Shown here: positions 26,712 through 36,942 of the stretch, in pieces
How positions within the stretch are numbered: the first letter of the stretch is position 1
How the letters are laid out: the number at the start of each line of letters is the position of its first letter
NCBI RefSeq assembly: GCF_013385175.1
Contig: NZ_JABZEO010000005.1
Coordinates: 1-64,000 of the forward strand
Reading direction: 5' to 3'
Length of the DNA: 64,000 nt
Origin: Allochromatium humboldtianum
Lineage (GTDB): Bacteria; Pseudomonadota; Gammaproteobacteria; Chromatiales; Chromatiaceae
The notes under the pieces: generated by a model
What the model was told of the DNA's origin: nothing
The model's database searches: none
Seen by the model: only the letters and a program-made list of their open reading frames with translations
Position numbers and translations under genes: made by a program

Positions 26712-27371
26712 TTAAATAATGGATTCGATGTAAATAATGGATTCGATGGGGTCGAGCAACGCCGCCAGACGCGGGCGCTGATACGCCAGCCGCTGACGCT
26801 CGGCGGTGACGATCGCCGCCAGCGCCGCGAGCGCGGTCTCGAAGCAGTCGTTGACGACCAGATAACTGTATTCGGCGAAATGAGCCAGCTCGTCGCGGGC
26901 CTGAGCCATGCGGCGGGCGATCACATCATCGCTGTCTGTGCCGCGTCCGCGCAGACGGCGTTCGAGTTCCTCGATGCTCGGCGGCAGCACGAAGAGTCCG
27001 ATCGCCTCGGGAAAGCGTTCGCGCACCTGACGCGCGCCCTGCCAGTCGATCTCCAGGAGCACGTCCCGGCCGGCGTCGAGACACTGGCGCACGTCGGCGG
27101 CGCGGGTGCCGTACAGATTGCCGAAGACCTCGGCGTGCTCCAGGAAAGCGCCCTCGGCGATCTCGCACTCGAAGCGTTCGCGGTCGAGAAAATGGTAATG
27201 AACGCCATCCTGCTCACCGGCGCGCGCCAGGCGCGTGGTACAGGAGACCGAGAGCGCCAGTCCCGGATCGCGTTCGACCAGCGCCTTGACCAGACTGGTC
27301 TTGCCCGCACCCGAGGGCGCCGAGACGATGAACAAAAGCCCTCTGGGCTCGGATCGGGATAGGTCGTTCAT
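26712..27371 (-). CDS. gmk: Guanylate kinase
   Basis: 219 residues; ATP-dependent phosphorylation of GMP. The P-loop is [20 protein letters not shown] (about 17-36). The GMP-binding part includes [22 protein letters not shown], with the central [17 protein letters not shown] and [11 protein letters not shown] later. The start overlaps the yicC stop by 4 bp. The C-terminus ends in [13 protein letters not shown] because of an 18-bp tandem duplication, an unusual extension compared with typical enzymes of about 205 residues. Confidence 0.97.
   Translation of the reverse strand: MNDLSRSEPRGLLFIVSAPSGAGKTSLVKALVERDPGLALSVSCTTRLARAGEQDGVHYHFLDRERFECEIAEGAFLEHAEVFGNLYGTRAADVRQCLDAGRDVLLEIDWQGARQVRERFPEAIGLFVLPPSIEELERRLRGRGTDSDDVIARRMAQARDELAHFAEYSYLVVNDCFETALAALAAIVTAERQRLAYQRPRLAALLDPIESIIYIESII
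26713..26748. repeat. 18-bp tandem duplication at the 3' end of gmk
   Basis: Two adjacent copies of AAATAATGGATTCGATG(T/G) at about 26714-26748. In the gmk frame they encode the repeated IESII residues at the C-terminus. Looks like a replication-slippage duplication next to the rpoZ leader. Confidence 0.85.
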
Positions 27372-28234
27372 TCGAGATTCTGTACCTGCTCGCGCATCTG
27401 TTCGATCAAGACCTTCATCTCGACCGCCTCGCGGGTGACGGCGACATCGGCCGACTTGGAGCCGAGCGTGTTGGCCTCGCGGTTGAGTTCCTGCATCAGG
27501 AAGTCGAGCCGGCGTCCGACCGGTTCGTCGCGGTTCAGGACGTCGAGCACTTCCTCGATATGGGCGCCGAGCCGGTCGAGTTCCTCGTCGACGTCGAGCC
27601 GGGCGGCGACCAGGGCGATCTCCTGCTCCAGCCGGGTCGCGTCGAGTTCGGCGCGCAGTTCGGTCAGGCGGTCGGCGAGACGCTGACGCACGCCGGCCAG
27701 CACCTCGGGCAGACGCTCGCGCACCCGCGCGGCACTCTCGCCCAGACGCTCGCAACGCTCGCGCAGCAGTTGGGCCAGGCGTGCGCCCTCGCGCTCACGG
27801 GTCTCCAGCAGCGAATCCAGGGTCTGTTCGAGCAGCGCCAGCGCCTCGGCACTGAGCTGGTCCAGATCGGGTTCGGTCTCCTGCACCACGCCCGGCCAGC
27901 GCAGCAGATCGAACGGAGTCGGCTCCTGGGCGCGGCCGGTCAGTGCACCGAGTTCGCGCCCGGCGGCCAGCAGTTGTTCGACGAAGGGCCGGTTGATCCG
28001 GATCGCGTTCGCTGCGCCCACGGCCGGGGCATAGCGCAGGGTGCAGTCGACCTTGCCGCGCTGGAGACGCGCCGCCAGACGGTTTCGCACCTGGGTGTCG
28101 AGTCCGCGCAACTCCTCGGGCAAGCGGATGTAAGGCTCCAGGAAGCGGTGATTGACCGTGCGCACTTCCCAGGTCAATTCACCAACATCGCCCGTCCGCG
28201 ACTCGCGGGCGAAGGCCGTCATACTCTTGATCAT
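27368..28234 (-). CDS. yicC: YicC family endoribonuclease-like protein
   Basis: 288 residues. The N-terminal signature MIKSMTAFARES..GELTWEVRTVNHRFLEPYIRLPEELRG and the C-terminal [48 protein letters not shown] are diagnostic. E. coli YicC has been linked to turnover of small RNAs. Longer upstream frames cross the divergent kinase leader. First gene of the yicC-gmk-rpoZ-spoT group, with a 4-bp overlap into gmk. Confidence 0.95.
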   Translation of the reverse strand: MIKSMTAFARESRTGDVGELTWEVRTVNHRFLEPYIRLPEELRGLDTQVRNRLAARLQRGKVDCTLRYAPAVGAANAIRINRPFVEQLLAAGRELGALTGRAQEPTPFDLLRWPGVVQETEPDLDQLSAEALALLEQTLDSLLETREREGARLAQLLRERCERLGESAARVRERLPEVLAGVRQRLADRLTELRAELDATRLEQEIALVAARLDVDEELDRLGAHIEEVLDVLNRDEPVGRRLDFLMQELNREANTLGSKSADVAVTREAVEMKVLIEQMREQVQNLE

Positions 28235-28398
28235 TGGTTCAGGGGCGTCTCTTGAGGGCGGGGAGCCTGTCTCGGATCGGCGGTCGAATAGAGGACGAAT
28301 CGCTGCCGACCCGGCCAGACAGGGTTTATCATAAATCAGAAACGCAGTATACCGCTCGCATCCCGTCAACGTCCGCGTGGAGATCCATCGTCCCGATC

Positions 28399-29313
28399 AT
28401 GGCCGCCGCACGAGAGACGCTCCCACCGGGCGCCCAGGTGGGCACCTACCGCATCGTCAAGCCGATCGCCAAGGGCGGCTTCAGCCTCATCTATCTGGCC
28501 ACCGACGACGACAGCGGCGAGGAAGTGGTCATCAAGGAGTACATGCCCAAGAAGCTCGCGCGCCGCGATCGTGACCGGCGCGTGGCGCCGGCGGGCATCG
28601 AATATGCCGAGAGCCTCCATCACGGACGCAAGCTGTTCTTCCAGGAGGTCAAGGCGCTGGCGTCGCTGAAGCACCCCAACATCGTGCGGGTGCTCGCCTT
28701 CTTCCTGGCCAACGACACCGGCTACATGGTGATGCCCAACGAGCGCGGGCGCAATCTGGGGGCCTATCTGCACGAGCGCAAGGGGGGACTGAGCACCTCC
28801 TTCATCCTGGAGGTCTTCATCCCGGTGCTGGATGCGCTGGCGCTGCTGCACCGGCGCTCCATGGTCCATCTGGACGTCAAGCCCGGCAACATCCATCTGC
28901 GTCACGGCAACATGCCCCTGCTGCTGGATCTGGGCGCGGTCCATCCGCTCAATCGCGGTCGATCGCGCGGCGGGCAGGTCATCACCGCCGGCTATTCGCC
29001 GGTCGAGCAGTATTTCCGTGCCGGTCAGGTCGGTCCCTGGACCGATGTCTATGCGGTCGGCGCCAGCATCCGCACCTGCATGGACGGCCGCACGCCCCAG
29101 CCGGCACCGGAGCGCCAGAAGGAGGACAAGGTGGTGCCGGCCGTCGAGGCGCTCAAGGACCGCTATCCCGACTTCCTGCTCAAGGCCGTCGACTGGTCGA
29201 TGTCGATGGACGCGGACAAGCGTCCCCAGGATGCCGAAGAGCTGCTGGTGGCGCTCCTGCCCCATCTCGACGACCCGCATCTGGCGCGCATGCGCGAGGA
29301 AGCGGCCGACTGA
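28399..29313 (+). CDS. Ser/Thr protein kinase (Hanks type)
   Basis: 304 residues, soluble, no C-terminal sensor or membrane helix. Kinase landmarks: Gly-rich loop IAKGGFSLIYLATD (about 23-36), the ATP-anchoring Lys in VVIKEYMPKKL, the catalytic loop MVHLDVKPGNIHL and GYSPVEQYF in the activation segment. The magnesium-binding DFG is replaced by DLG (LLDLGAVHP) and the HRD motif by HLD, so it is divergent but keeps the catalytic Asp and Asn. It diverges from yicC with a 164-bp gap. Substrates unknown; no PP2C phosphatase gene is adjacent. Confidence 0.9.
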   Translation: MAAARETLPPGAQVGTYRIVKPIAKGGFSLIYLATDDDSGEEVVIKEYMPKKLARRDRDRRVAPAGIEYAESLHHGRKLFFQEVKALASLKHPNIVRVLAFFLANDTGYMVMPNERGRNLGAYLHERKGGLSTSFILEVFIPVLDALALLHRRSMVHLDVKPGNIHLRHGNMPLLLDLGAVHPLNRGRSRGGQVITAGYSPVEQYFRAGQVGPWTDVYAVGASIRTCMDGRTPQPAPERQKEDKVVPAVEALKDRYPDFLLKAVDWSMSMDADKRPQDAEELLVALLPHLDDPHLARMREEAAD

Positions 29314-29456
29314 GCCGTACTCGGCGGAGTGTCGCGCCGAGCGATCGATCCGCGCACCTGGACGGACTGGACGCGGTCTTTTGGCGACAGGGACAGGCTC
29401 GCGGTAGTATCCACGGCATTTCCGGCTCCCCTTCCGCCACCGACCCTGGATTCCTG

Positions 29457-32249
29457 ATGAACGAACATCCTCAAGCCCAGACGCTGGAGCGCGACATCCA
29501 GCTCTATACCGCCCTGCTGGGCGAGGTGCTGCGCGAGCACAGCCGCAAGCGCGTGCTGGTGGTCGTGGAGCGTCTGCGCGACGGTTTCATGCAGTTGCGC
29601 GAGCAGGAAGATCCCGAGCTGCGCGAGAAACTGATGAAGCGCATCCAGAGCCTCGATCCCCAGACGCTTGCGGAAGTCATCCGCGCCTTCACGCTCTACT
29701 TCGGGCTGGTGAACGTCGCCGAGGAGCTGAACGCGCACCTGGCGCGCATGGACGTGATCGCCGCCGGCGAGCGGCTGTGGGTCGGCTCGTTCGACGATAC
29801 GGTGCGCCGGTTCAAGGAGGACGGCGTCAGTCCCGAGCACTTCCAGAGCCTGCTGGAGCATCTGATCTATCTGCCGGTGTTCACCGCCCATCCGACCGAG
29901 GCGCGCCGCCGGACCATCTCCGAGACCTTCCGGCGCATCTTCCTCGCCGGACAGGATCTGCACCGGCTCAAGCTCAACGAGGAGGAGTTGGAGGACAAGC
30001 TCCAGGAGATCCTGACCCAGATCCAGATCCTGTGGAAGACCGACGAGGTGCGCGTCCACAAGCCGCAGGTGACGGACGAGATCCGGCGCGGACTGCATTT
30101 CTTCCGCGAGTCGCTGTTCGAAGCCGTGCCCAGGGTCTATCGCTTCTTGGAGAAGGCGGTGCGGCGCAACTATGGCGCCGGCTGCGGCATCCGGGTGCCG
30201 AGTTTCATCCGCTTCGGTTCCTGGATCGGCGGCGACCGCGACGGCAATCCTTTCGTCAAGCCCGAGACCACCGAGCTGGCGGTGCGCATGCATGCCGAGC
30301 TGATCCTGGAAGCCTATCTGGAGCGTCTCCAGGATCTGAGCCGGATGCTCAGTCATTCGAGCGCGCTCTGTCAGCCCTCACCGGCCTTTCTCGACAGCCT
30401 CGACGCCGACGAGGAATACTGGCTCGGGGTCATGGGGCAGCGTCAGCGGCGTTTCCTCTACGAACCCTACAGGCGCAAGCTGGCCATGATGGGGCATCGG
30501 CTCCAGGCCAATCTCGACCGGATTCGTCGGCGCATGGAGGGAGTCAGCGACGATGGACTGCCGGACGGCTATGCCGGCGCCGCCGATTTCCTGGCCGATC
30601 TCACGCTGATCCGCGACTCGCTCATCCACCATGGTGACGCCAGCGCGGCCGATGGTCCCTTGCAGGATCTGATCCGGCTGGTCGAGACCTTCGGCTTCCA
30701 TCTGGTCCATCTCGACATCCGTCAGGAGTCGACCCGTCACACCCAGGCCGTCACCGAACTCTTCGCGCGTCAGCCCGGCGCGCCCTTCTATCAGGCGTTC
30801 AACGAAGAACAGCGGCTGATGGCGCTCGCCGAGGCCATCGCTCATCCGCATCCCTTCGTCATCGACAAGGCCACGCTCACTGCGGAGACGCGCGAGACGC
30901 TGGAGACCTTCGAGGTCATCGCCCGGATGCGCGCCGAGGTCGGCGAGCGGGTGTTCGGGCAGTACGTCATTTCGATGACCCATGCCGCCAGTCATGTGAT
31001 GGAGGTGATGCTGCTGGCGCGTCTGGCTGGACTGGTCGGCGTCGACAACCGGGGCTGGTTCTGCACCATTCAGGTCTCGCCGCTGTTCGAGACCATCGAG
31101 GATCTGAGCCATATCGATCAGGTGATGAGCCGGCTCTTCGACGATCCGACCTATCTGGCGCTGCTGCGTGCCTCGGGCAATCAGCAGGAGGTGATGCTCG
31201 GGTATTCGGATTCGTGCAAGGACGGCGGCATCCTGGCGTCGAGCTGGAAGCTGTTCGAGGCGCAGAAGAAGGTCATCGCGCTCGCTGACGATCGGGGCGT
31301 GGCCTGTCGGCTGTTCCACGGGCGCGGCGGCACGGTCGGACGTGGCGGCGGTCCGACCCACGAGGCCATCCTCGCCCAGCCGGTCGACACCGTGCATGGT
31401 CAGATCAAGTTCACCGAGCAGGGCGAGGTGCTGTCCTACCGCTATGCCAACCCGGAGACGGCGCGCTATGAGCTGACCATGGGCATCAGCGGGCTGATCA
31501 AGGCCAGCCGCTGTCTGATCGAGCCGCCTGAGCCGGAACGCAACGACTATCTGGCGATCATGGACGAACTGGCGCGTCACGGCGAGGCGGCCTATCGCGC
31601 TCTGGTGCGCGATACCGAAGGGTTCCTCGATTATTTCTACGAATGCACGCCGCTCGACGGCATTGCGCTTTTGAACATCGGCTCGCGACCGGCGCATCGC
31701 AAGAAGGCCGATCGTTCCCTGTCGTCGATCCGCGCCATCCCCTGGGTGTTCGGCTGGGGTCAGGCGCGCGTGACGCTGCCAGCCTGGTTCAGCATCGGGC
31801 AGGCCATCGAGCGCTATCGCGGCAACGACCTCGAACGGCTGGCCAAGCTCCAGCGCATGTATCAGGAGTGGCCCTATTTCCGCGCCCTGCTCTCCAATAC
31901 GCAGATGTCGCTGTTCAAGGCCGAGATGCACATCGCGCGCGAATATCTGCGTCTGGCCGAGGATCGGGAGCGGGCGGCTCAGATTCTGGGGCTGATCGAG
32001 GAGGAATATCAGCGGACGCTGGTTCAGGTGCTCAACGTCGCCGGTCTGCTCGCGCTCATGGACGAGACCCCGGATCTGCGCCACTCGCTGGCGCGGCGCA
32101 ATCTCTATCTGGACCCGTTGAACCATATCCAGGTCGCGTTGCTGGAGCGCTATCGCTCGGAGGAGGACGAGGCCCGGCGCGAGGAATGGCTCGATCCGCT
32201 GCTGCGCTCGATCAATGCGCTGGCGGCGGGGATGCGGAATACGGGGTGA
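29457..32249 (+). CDS. ppc: Phosphoenolpyruvate carboxylase
   Basis: 930 residues; forms oxaloacetate from phosphoenolpyruvate and bicarbonate, an anaplerotic and carbon-fixing step. Active-site signatures: the histidine motif [16 protein letters not shown] (about 141-156), [29 protein letters not shown] and [16 protein letters not shown], ending NTG close to the conserved C-terminus. Size is normal for bacterial enzymes. It stands alone, between the kinase gene and a convergent antiporter gene. Confidence 0.98.
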   Translation: MNEHPQAQTLERDIQLYTALLGEVLREHSRKRVLVVVERLRDGFMQLREQEDPELREKLMKRIQSLDPQTLAEVIRAFTLYFGLVNVAEELNAHLARMDVIAAGERLWVGSFDDTVRRFKEDGVSPEHFQSLLEHLIYLPVFTAHPTEARRRTISETFRRIFLAGQDLHRLKLNEEELEDKLQEILTQIQILWKTDEVRVHKPQVTDEIRRGLHFFRESLFEAVPRVYRFLEKAVRRNYGAGCGIRVPSFIRFGSWIGGDRDGNPFVKPETTELAVRMHAELILEAYLERLQDLSRMLSHSSALCQPSPAFLDSLDADEEYWLGVMGQRQRRFLYEPYRRKLAMMGHRLQANLDRIRRRMEGVSDDGLPDGYAGAADFLADLTLIRDSLIHHGDASAADGPLQDLIRLVETFGFHLVHLDIRQESTRHTQAVTELFARQPGAPFYQAFNEEQRLMALAEAIAHPHPFVIDKATLTAETRETLETFEVIARMRAEVGERVFGQYVISMTHAASHVMEVMLLARLAGLVGVDNRGWFCTIQVSPLFETIEDLSHIDQVMSRLFDDPTYLALLRASGNQQEVMLGYSDSCKDGGILASSWKLFEAQKKVIALADDRGVACRLFHGRGGTVGRGGGPTHEAILAQPVDTVHGQIKFTEQGEVLSYRYANPETARYELTMGISGLIKASRCLIEPPEPERNDYLAIMDELARHGEAAYRALVRDTEGFLDYFYECTPLDGIALLNIGSRPAHRKKADRSLSSIRAIPWVFGWGQARVTLPAWFSIGQAIERYRGNDLERLAKLQRMYQEWPYFRALLSNTQMSLFKAEMHIAREYLRLAEDRERAAQILGLIEEEYQRTLVQVLNVAGLLALMDETPDLRHSLARRNLYLDPLNHIQVALLERYRSEEDEARREEWLDPLLRSINALAAGMRNTG

Positions 32250-32293
32250 TGCTCTATGCCTTCAAGCGTAACGAATGGCTTTGAACGATACGC

Positions 32294-33994
32294 TCACTCG
32301 ACCACCTGAGCATAGTTCTGTCCCCGCACCCCCTGGAGCAGCGAATCCACGTCCTCGGTCGAGACGCCGAGCATCTGTAGCGCCTCGGCGCCGAGCCTCA
32401 GACTGCTCTCGATGGCCTCGGGATAGGCGCGTGTAGCGCCGGCGCGGATCAGGCTGCCGCAAGCATTGAGATCGCGCGCGCGCGCGATCACCGGGACGTG
32501 CGGATAGGCGTGACGGATATGTGAGACGGCGCGCAACGCGGTCGATCCATGATCGATGGTCAGGATCACCAGCACGGCGCTCTCCACATGGGCCGCCGTC
32601 AGGAGTTCCATGTCGCCGATATCGCCATAGTAGACCGGCCGTCCATCACGCACGCCTTGCTCGACATTGGCCGGATTGTTGTCGAAGGCGATGAAGGGAA
32701 TCTGGTTGACCTCCAGCAGTGTGGCGATGGTGTGCCCCACGCGCCCATAGCCGCCGATCACCACCCGATCCTTGGGCGATATACCTGTGGTGGCCTCGTC
32801 GAAAGACTGGATCGGTCCCGGACGCCGTTCGAAACGGCATGCCAGACGATCACCGATGCGCACCAGGATGGGCGTGAGCATCATGCTGACCGAGATCACG
32901 CTGAGCGCGATGACGAAGGTCGCATCGTCGATGAGACCGAGCGTCTTGGCAAACCCGAAGAGCACGAAGCCGAACTCGCCGTTCTGGGCCAGCAGGAAGG
33001 CCACGCGCGTCGCCACGCCGCGCGGTAGTCCGAAGACGACCGCGATCCCGAACAGCGCTGCGAGCTTGATGGCCAGGATCACCAACACATGCTGGGCGAG
33101 CAGCCAGGGATGCTCGGCGATCGCCGGCAAATCGATCGACATGCCGACGGCGACGAAGAAGACGCTCATCAGCAGTCCCTTGAAGGGTTCGACATGGGCC
33201 TGGATCTGGAAGCTGAAGCGGGTCGTCGACAGCAGCATACCCATCATGAAGGCGCCGAGCGCCATCGACAGACCGGCCTCGTGCATGGCCCAGGCCGAGA
33301 GGAGGACCGCAAGCATGACCACCAGGGTGAAGGCTTCGCGGTTGTTCTGACGCAACAGCCGATCGAGCACGAAGGGCACCACATAGCGCCCGGCGACCAA
33401 CACCAGCCCGACCAGAGCGATCAGGTGCATGGCCTGTTGGCCGAACGAGATCGACTCGTCCGCACGCCCCAGGTCCGACATCAGGGGCACGATCGCCAGT
33501 AGCGGCACCACGGCCAGATCCTGCATCAAGAGCACGGCAAAGGCCGTGGTGCCATGGCGCGTGCTCAGATCGCCGCGCTCGTGCAGGAGCTGCATGACCA
33601 GCGCCGTGGAGGAGAGCGCCAGGGTCAGCCCCATGAGCAGGGCCACCGGCCAGGAGGGTGAGTAGAGGGAGAGATAGAGCGCGATCACCAGTCCCGAGAG
33701 CAGGATCTGTACCGTCCCGAGTCCAAAGACCTCGCGGCGCAGCGCCCAGAGTCTCTTGGGTTGCATCTCCAGCCCGATCATGAACAGGAGCAGAACCACG
33801 CCCAACTCGGTGAAGTTGCGCACGTCCTCGACGTGGGCCGTCACATAGGGACCGGGCGAATGCGGTCCGACCGCGATCCCCGCGACCAGTAGACCCAGTA
33901 TGGAGCCAAGCCCCAGATGCTTGAACAGCGTCACCGACAGCGCGGCTGCGGTCAGCAGCACGATGGCCGAAAGAATGAAGCTATGCAGTTCCAT
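32294..33994 (-). CDS. CPA2 monovalent cation:proton antiporter (KefB/KefC/YbaL-like)
   Basis: 566 residues. An N-terminal transporter of about twelve helices (1-385) includes LGLGSILGLLVAGIAVGPH, LALSSTALVMQLL and LAQNGEFGFVLFGFA. A cytosolic RCK/TrkA-N domain follows with the Rossmann motif VVIGGYGRVGHTIATLL (about 408-424). Likely exports potassium or sodium against protons. The nucleotide-binding domain suggests gating by NAD(H) or a thiol adduct as in Kef proteins. Next to a potassium-channel gene cluster on the other strand. Confidence 0.92.
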   Translation of the reverse strand: MELHSFILSAIVLLTAAALSVTLFKHLGLGSILGLLVAGIAVGPHSPGPYVTAHVEDVRNFTELGVVLLLFMIGLEMQPKRLWALRREVFGLGTVQILLSGLVIALYLSLYSPSWPVALLMGLTLALSSTALVMQLLHERGDLSTRHGTTAFAVLLMQDLAVVPLLAIVPLMSDLGRADESISFGQQAMHLIALVGLVLVAGRYVVPFVLDRLLRQNNREAFTLVVMLAVLLSAWAMHEAGLSMALGAFMMGMLLSTTRFSFQIQAHVEPFKGLLMSVFFVAVGMSIDLPAIAEHPWLLAQHVLVILAIKLAALFGIAVVFGLPRGVATRVAFLLAQNGEFGFVLFGFAKTLGLIDDATFVIALSVISVSMMLTPILVRIGDRLACRFERRPGPIQSFDEATTGISPKDRVVIGGYGRVGHTIATLLEVNQIPFIAFDNNPANVEQGVRDGRPVYYGDIGDMELLTAAHVESAVLVILTIDHGSTALRAVSHIRHAYPHVPVIARARDLNACGSLIRAGATRAYPEAIESSLRLGAEALQMLGVSTEDVDSLLQGVRGQNYAQVVE

Positions 33995-34191
33995 GGCGAG
34001 AAGTTAGGGAAAACGCGGGCGTCTGAGTGCAAAGCGCATCAGTTTAGACAGGATCGGTGCGATTCACCAGAATAGGGGACGGGCAAAGGCCCGCGATCGC
34101 ACGATCGCGAATCGTCACCCCGTTCCCGATGACATCAGACGAGCGTGTAAACTACAGACACGACTTATCGCTACCATCACATGCATCCACT

Positions 34192-34575
34192 ATGAACCCA
34201 GAAAAAGTCGTCTTCGGCTTCTTCATCGTGCTCGCCCTGACGCTCAACTTCGGCTTCTTCGTCGGCGAGATCGACAACCCCAATCATCATCATGCCTGGG
34301 AGCTGTTCTTCGTAGTGATCGTCAACATGATCGCCACCGTGCTCAAATTCGGCGATCGCACCCAGATGGGCGCGGTGCTGCTGGCGACCAGTCTGGTGGC
34401 CATGCTGCAACTGCTGGCCGCCTCGCTGATCTGGACCATCGCCGTCCATACCACCGAGACCGGCATGACACCCTCGGTCATGGCCAGCATCGTCTCGCTC
34501 TCGGGCGGGGCCATGATCGCCAACGTGGTCTCGGTGGTGCTGCTGGTCATCGAGACCGTCCTGCTGCGGCGCTGA
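34192..34575 (+). CDS. Small membrane protein (DUF6394-like)
   Basis: 127 residues with about four hydrophobic helices (VFGFFIVLALTLNFGFFVG, WELFFVVIVNMIATVLKF, AVLLATSLVAMLQLLAASLIWTI, MIANVVSVVLLVIETVLL). A His cluster NPNHHHAWE lies in the first loop. The family is known mainly by its position before a TrkA-N potassium-channel gene, as here (30-bp gap), so it may be a channel subunit or modulator. The ATG at 34192 precedes the first helix; the longer frame upstream is unsupported. Confidence 0.78.
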   Translation: MNPEKVVFGFFIVLALTLNFGFFVGEIDNPNHHHAWELFFVVIVNMIATVLKFGDRTQMGAVLLATSLVAMLQLLAASLIWTIAVHTTETGMTPSVMASIVSLSGGAMIANVVSVVLLVIETVLLRR

Positions 34576-34605
34576 GCGCGGCCCGAACAGCGACAGAGGT
34601 TCGGC

Positions 34606-36351
34606 GTGGACACCATCTTCTTCCTCGTTCTGCGGCGTATGCGCACGCCGCTGCTGACGCTGATCGTGGTCTATGCGATCGCCATGGCCGGGCTGGCACT
34701 CATTCCGGCCCAGGATGCAGAGGGGCATCCGACGGCGATGAGCCTGTTCCATGCCTTCTATTTCGTCAGCTACATGTCGACGACCATCGGCTTCGGCGAG
34801 CTGCCCAACGCCTTCACCGATGCGCAGCGGATCTGGGTCGCGCTGTCGGTGTTCTCCACCGTGGCGGTGTGGATCTATGCCATCGGCAATCTGATCACGC
34901 TCCTGCAGGACAGCACGCTCCAGCGCGCCATCGCCGAGCGGCGCTTTCGCACTCGCGTGCGCCGGCTCGCCGATCCCTTCTATCTGGTGTGCGGCTATGG
35001 CCAGACCGGCAGCGCTCTGGTGCGTGGTCTCATGGATCGTCACATCCAGTCGGTCGTGATCGACGTCGACCCCGAGCGCATCAATCTGCTCCAGCTCGAC
35101 AACCAGCGCGAATACGTGCCCTCGCTCTGTGCCGATGCCCGCAGTCCGCACGCCCTGGAGGCGGCCGGTCTCAAGCATCCGCTGTGCCGGGGCGTGGTGG
35201 CGCTCACCAACGTCAACGAGGCCAATCTCAAGATCGCCATCGCCGCCAAGCTGCTGCATCCCGAGGTCAAGGTCATCTGCCGCGCCGACTCCCACGAGAT
35301 CGAGGCCAACATGGCCTCCTTCGGTACCGATCACATCTATGACCCCTTCGACGCCTTCGCCGCCTATATCGCCTTCTCCATCCAGTCGCCCTGTCAGACC
35401 CTGCTGATCGACTGGCTCTCGGGACGCGGCGGTGAGGAGCTGAACGAACCCCGGTATCCGCCGCGCCACGGGCGCTGGGTCATCTGCGGCTACGGGCGCT
35501 TCGGCAAAGCGATGTACAAGCATCTCAAGGCTCAAGGCTTCGCGCTGTCGGTGATCGAGGCCGAGCCGCACAAGACCGGCATCCCGACCGAAGGCGTGGT
35601 GCACGGACGCGGCACCGAAGCCGTCACCCTGGAACAGGCCGAGATCCGGCAGGCCGTCGGGCTGGTGGCGGGAACCGATCAGGATGCCGACAATCTATCC
35701 ATCATCATGACCGCGCTGACGCTCAACCCCGATCTGTTCGTGATCGCGCGCGAGAACCATATCCAGAATCAGGAACTCTTCGACCGGGTCGGCGCGCAGT
35801 CGATCATGAATCCGAGCACCATCATCGCGCACCGTATCCGTATGCGCCTGATCACGCCGCTGTTGTCGGACCTGTCGCGGCTGGCGCGTCTGCGGCGCGA
35901 CGAAGCCTGGGCTAGCCAGCTCATCAGCCGCATCATCGCCCTGGTCGAGGGGCGCAAGCCCTATGTCTGGGAAGTGACGATCGATGCGACGCAGGCCCCG
36001 GCGATCCTGGAGGCCGAACGGCGTAGACAGGCCATCACGCTCGAAACCCTGCTGCGCGACCCGCTCGAACGCGAACGCCTCCTGCCGGCGATCCCGCTAC
36101 TGTTGATCCAGGGGCAGGAACAACGCCCGCTGCCCGCCCTCGACGTACCGATCGGTCTGGGCGATCGCCTGCTGTTCTGCGGACGCGAGGAAGCGCGCCG
36201 GCGCATGGACTGGGTGCTGTGCAACATCCATGCGCTGCGTTATGTCACCGACGGTGCGAGTCCGCGCGAGGGGCCGGTCTGGCGCCAACTCGCCGACTGG
36301 CTGGGGCGGCTGAGGGATGAAAAGATCACCACAACGAAGAGGATGGAGTAA
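34606..36351 (+). CDS. RCK-domain potassium channel
   Basis: 581 residues, GTG start. Two membrane helices flank a pore loop with selectivity filter STTIGFGELP (about residues 64-73). They are followed by two TrkA-N/RCK Rossmann domains (YLVCGYGQTGSALVRGL at about 127 and WVICGYGRFGKAMYKHL at about 290) and a C-terminal TrkA-C-like region. This 2TM-plus-double-RCK layout resembles MthK/GsuK-type channels gated by ligands such as calcium or nucleotides. Its stop overlaps the start of the hemerythrin gene (TAATG). Confidence 0.92.
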   Translation: MDTIFFLVLRRMRTPLLTLIVVYAIAMAGLALIPAQDAEGHPTAMSLFHAFYFVSYMSTTIGFGELPNAFTDAQRIWVALSVFSTVAVWIYAIGNLITLLQDSTLQRAIAERRFRTRVRRLADPFYLVCGYGQTGSALVRGLMDRHIQSVVIDVDPERINLLQLDNQREYVPSLCADARSPHALEAAGLKHPLCRGVVALTNVNEANLKIAIAAKLLHPEVKVICRADSHEIEANMASFGTDHIYDPFDAFAAYIAFSIQSPCQTLLIDWLSGRGGEELNEPRYPPRHGRWVICGYGRFGKAMYKHLKAQGFALSVIEAEPHKTGIPTEGVVHGRGTEAVTLEQAEIRQAVGLVAGTDQDADNLSIIMTALTLNPDLFVIARENHIQNQELFDRVGAQSIMNPSTIIAHRIRMRLITPLLSDLSRLARLRRDEAWASQLISRIIALVEGRKPYVWEVTIDATQAPAILEAERRRQAITLETLLRDPLERERLLPAIPLLLIQGQEQRPLPALDVPIGLGDRLLFCGREEARRRMDWVLCNIHALRYVTDGASPREGPVWRQLADWLGRLRDEKITTTKRME

Positions 36352-36902
36352 TGCACGCAATCATGACACGACTCGGCCAGGACCATGCGCGACTGCGCCG
36401 GGTGCTCGACCTGCTCGAAGAATTGCTCGACCGCTTTCACGAAGGCGATGAGCCGGACTACGAACTCATGGACGAGTTGCTCGAATATATGGATAGCTAT
36501 GCCGACATCGTCCATCATCCGACCGAGGATCTGATCTTCCAGCGTCTGATCGACAAGGGCGTCGAGCCGTCCGAGGTCTTCACCATCCCCATGCGCCAGC
36601 ACGCGGGCCTGAGCCAGTTGACCAAGGATTTCCGCCAGTCGCTGCTGGGAATCCTGAGCGAGGAGGTGCTGCTGCGCGAGGACGTCGAAGCCGCCGGTCG
36701 CGCCCTGGTCGGCAACCAGCGCGGTCATCTGATCCAGGAGGAGCGCGAAGCCTTTCCGCTGGCGCTCGAACATCTGACCGAGGCCGACTGGGCTGAGATC
36801 GAGGCGGCGGCGCCGGCGGTCGAGGATCCGGTGTTCGGGGCGCCCGATCCGCAGCGTTTCAAGGCGCTCTATCGTCAACTCGTCGAGCAAGTCCAACCCT
36901 GA
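36351..36902 (+). CDS. Hemerythrin-domain protein
   Basis: 183 residues. A four-helix hemerythrin HHE pattern provides iron ligands: LGQDHARLRRVLDLLEELLDRF, DIVHHPTEDLIFQRL, MRQHAGLSQLTKDF and NQRGHLIQEEREAFPLALEHLTEADW. Such proteins bind a di-iron centre and sense or store oxygen, nitric oxide or iron. Coupled by a 1-bp overlap (TAATG) to the potassium-channel gene, suggesting an oxygen- or redox-related input to ion transport. Followed after 40 bp by the amidoligase gene. Confidence 0.9.
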   Translation: MHAIMTRLGQDHARLRRVLDLLEELLDRFHEGDEPDYELMDELLEYMDSYADIVHHPTEDLIFQRLIDKGVEPSEVFTIPMRQHAGLSQLTKDFRQSLLGILSEEVLLREDVEAAGRALVGNQRGHLIQEEREAFPLALEHLTEADWAEIEAAAPAVEDPVFGAPDPQRFKALYRQLVEQVQP

Positions 36903-36942
36903 TCGCATCGGCGACGATCGCAGACGGCCACTGGAGCACGAC

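Noticed and set aside
26713-26748. CRISPR-like repeat
   Set aside because: Only two copies, directly adjacent without spacers and inside a coding sequence; it is a tandem duplication.
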